Shown: in pieces, positions 62,854-64,000 of the stretch
How the letters are laid out: each line of letters opens with the position of its first letter
Position numbering within the stretch: the stretch's first letter is position 1
Assembly (NCBI RefSeq): GCF_018829635.1
Contig: NZ_JAHKKG010000010.1
Coordinates: 62,001-126,000 of the forward strand
From: Paractinoplanes bogorensis
GTDB taxonomy: Bacteria; Actinomycetota; Actinomycetes; Mycobacteriales; Micromonosporaceae
Length of the DNA stretch: 64,000 nucleotides
Direction: 5' to 3'
Translations under genes and position numbers: made by a program
The notes under the pieces: generated by a model
What the model was told of the DNA's origin: nothing
The model's database searches: none
Seen by the model: only the letters and a program-made list of their open reading frames with translations

Positions 62854-64000
62854 TCAGATAGGCATCGGGTCGGCGTCGCAGTCGGCACGCACATTCTGCA
62901 ACGCGTTCAGGGTCGCCGGGTGACGTTCGCCCAGCACGCGCCGCAGCCGCATCATCGTGTCGGCGAGGATCTTGTCGGCCTCGGCCACCCGGTCCAGTCC
63001 GCGCAGGTCGAGAGCGACGTTGACACTGCAGGCGAGGGTGGACGGGTGTTCGACGCCCAGCGCTCGCTCCGATCGCGCCAGGGTATCGGTGTCGAGCTCG
63101 AAGGCCGCGGAGAAGTCCCCTCGGTCAGCCAGAGTGGTGGCGAGGTTGGTCTCCGCGACCAACGTGATCGGGTGGGCCGGGCCCAGCGTGTCCGTCAGGA
63201 TCTCCACGCATTCACGGTTGTGCTCGTACGCGGCACCGATCTCATTCTGGTGCCGCAGCACGATTGCCAGGTTGATCCGGGCCGACAAAGTGAAGACGTG
63301 ACGCGGACCGAAGATCTTGTGATACTTCCTGACGGTCCATTCGCTGAGTTCGCGGGATGCGCCGAGGTCGCCCGCGTGCCGGAGGTCGACGGCCAGGTTG
63401 AGGGCAGTCGCGATGGTGTTCGGATAGTTCTCGTCGTACCGGTCGCGGTAGCGCTCAAAGGTGTCCTGATTGAGCTTGAGGGCACTGGGGTGGTCGCCCG
63501 CCTTGCGTCGCATGACAGCCAGCGTCCGGGCCACCAGAAGTGTCGCCGGCGCATCCTTCTGAAACAGGGCAAGGTGCTCGGCGTAGAGCTTTTCCTCCAG
63601 CTGGCAGGCCTCGATGTATTGGCCGGACTCACGCATGTCGATGAGCATCCCGTTGCGGGTGTTCATCGTCGCCGAGTCGTCGTTGCCCCGCACGACCTTG
63701 CGCTTCTCCCAGGTCACGGTGTCGAGCTTGAGGGCGTCGGTGAAACGCCCGAGCAGCCGCAGGGTGACACCCATGTTGTGGGCCCCGTCGAGGTAGGCCG
63801 GGTCGTCGTCGCCGAGCACCCGCCGGCCCGTCTCGACCGCCTTCTGGTCGAGCTCGAGTGCAGCCTGGAAGTCGCCGGCCGCGCGCATATCCCCCGCGAC
63901 CACCCACATGGCGTCCAGCGTGCCCTCGTCCTCCTCGCCGAAGTGCTCACGGTAGCGAGCCAAGGTGTCGGCGTTCAGCTGCCGGGCCTCAGCCAGCTTG
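62854..64000 (-). CDS. FxsT-type tetratricopeptide repeat protein (5' end off window)
   Basis: The last 381 codons are visible; the gene is open at the right edge. It consists of about nine 42-residue kinesin-light-chain-type TPR units, each with the pattern ALxLxxxTxxRxRxxxGxxHPxTLxxxxNLAxxLRxxG (for example LGVEHPSTLACSVNVALDLRG and LGERHPATLNALQNVRAD). The short C-terminus RADCDADPMPI is like other proteins annotated 'FxSxx-COOH system TPR protein'. In that family the N-terminus carries other domains, which would lie outside. Its stop is 36 bp from the convergent peptide gene. It is probably a scaffold or regulator of the peptide system. Confidence 0.85.
   Translation of the reverse strand, partial: KLAEARQLNADTLARYREHFGEEDEGTLDAMWVVAGDMRAAGDFQAALELDQKAVETGRRVLGDDDPAYLDGAHNMGVTLRLLGRFTDALKLDTVTWEKRKVVRGNDDSATMNTRNGMLIDMRESGQYIEACQLEEKLYAEHLALFQKDAPATLLVARTLAVMRRKAGDHPSALKLNQDTFERYRDRYDENYPNTIATALNLAVDLRHAGDLGASRELSEWTVRKYHKIFGPRHVFTLSARINLAIVLRHQNEIGAAYEHNRECVEILTDTLGPAHPITLVAETNLATTLADRGDFSAAFELDTDTLARSERALGVEHPSTLACSVNVALDLRGLDRVAEADKILADTMMRLRRVLGERHPATLNALQNVRADCDADPMPI

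Overview
The window is about 72% GC, densely coded, with many GTG starts, ATGA start/stop overlaps and several genes that look leaderless. The gene content (GH54 and GH6 glycosidases with lectin or cellulose-binding modules, BTAD/SARP regulator, LprG-type lipoprotein with its MFS partner, FxSxx-type peptide genes, CebR-, HspR- and LexA-like operators) points to a mycelial actinomycete, most likely Micromonosporaceae (Actinoplanes-like). The hexamer CGTACG is strikingly frequent. No rRNA, tRNA or CRISPR array was seen. The genus is an inference.

Layout. 1-3.3 kb: a secreted GH54 arabinofuranosidase with two ricin-B lectin domains (cut by the left edge) and two membrane proteins. 3.4-9.0 kb: a very large HTH-NACHT-HEAT STAND NTPase whose base composition differs from its neighbours. 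9.0-12.7 kb: BTAD regulator, DUF4242 nickel-binding-like protein, secreted M4 protease. 12.8-18.1 kb: NarL-type two-component pair, two membrane proteins and a multicopper oxidase. 18.1-23.8 kb: Ser/Thr kinase, ECF sigma factor with a membrane partner, a VTC/DUF4956 pair, and a GH6-CBM2 cellulase under a CebR-like box. 23.9-33.1 kb: Vps62-like protein, aldo/keto reductase, a MarR/NmrA divergent pair with two matching operators, aminoglycoside-type kinase, AraC-GyrI regulator, Lon with a HAIR-like operator, and a GlsB membrane protein. 33.1-38.6 kb: OmpR-type two-component system divergent from a DHA2 transporter, and an NPP1-like (NLP) secreted protein.

38.6-39.75 kb is a gene graveyard: the tail of a possible dGTPase-like gene, IS630 transposase fragments in both orientations, and a Walker-A scrap of an ABC ATPase. 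It is followed by dinB with an SOS box, a GGDEF-EAL protein, a PLD-family protein and an ACR3/SBF-type transporter. A second non-coding stretch (45.9-46.8 kb) carries three exact-length 70-bp tandem repeats. It adjoins an F420-type oxidoreductase gene split by a 165-bp MITE.

47.9-59.5 kb: two co-transcribed LuxR-HTH proteins with a secreted bipartite protein, a sarcosine oxidase operon in which the delta and alpha subunits are one continuous reading frame, the lprG-MFS pair, and a secreted RTX-repeat protein. 59.6-64.0 kb is the most interesting part: a HExxH peptide-modification protein, a nucleoside-phosphorylase protein with an effector-associated-like tail, a 59-residue peptide resembling FxSxx-COOH precursors but lacking that C-terminal motif, and an FxsT-type TPR protein running off the right edge. 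Together they look like a variant RiPP/conflict locus whose remaining enzymes may lie beyond the window.
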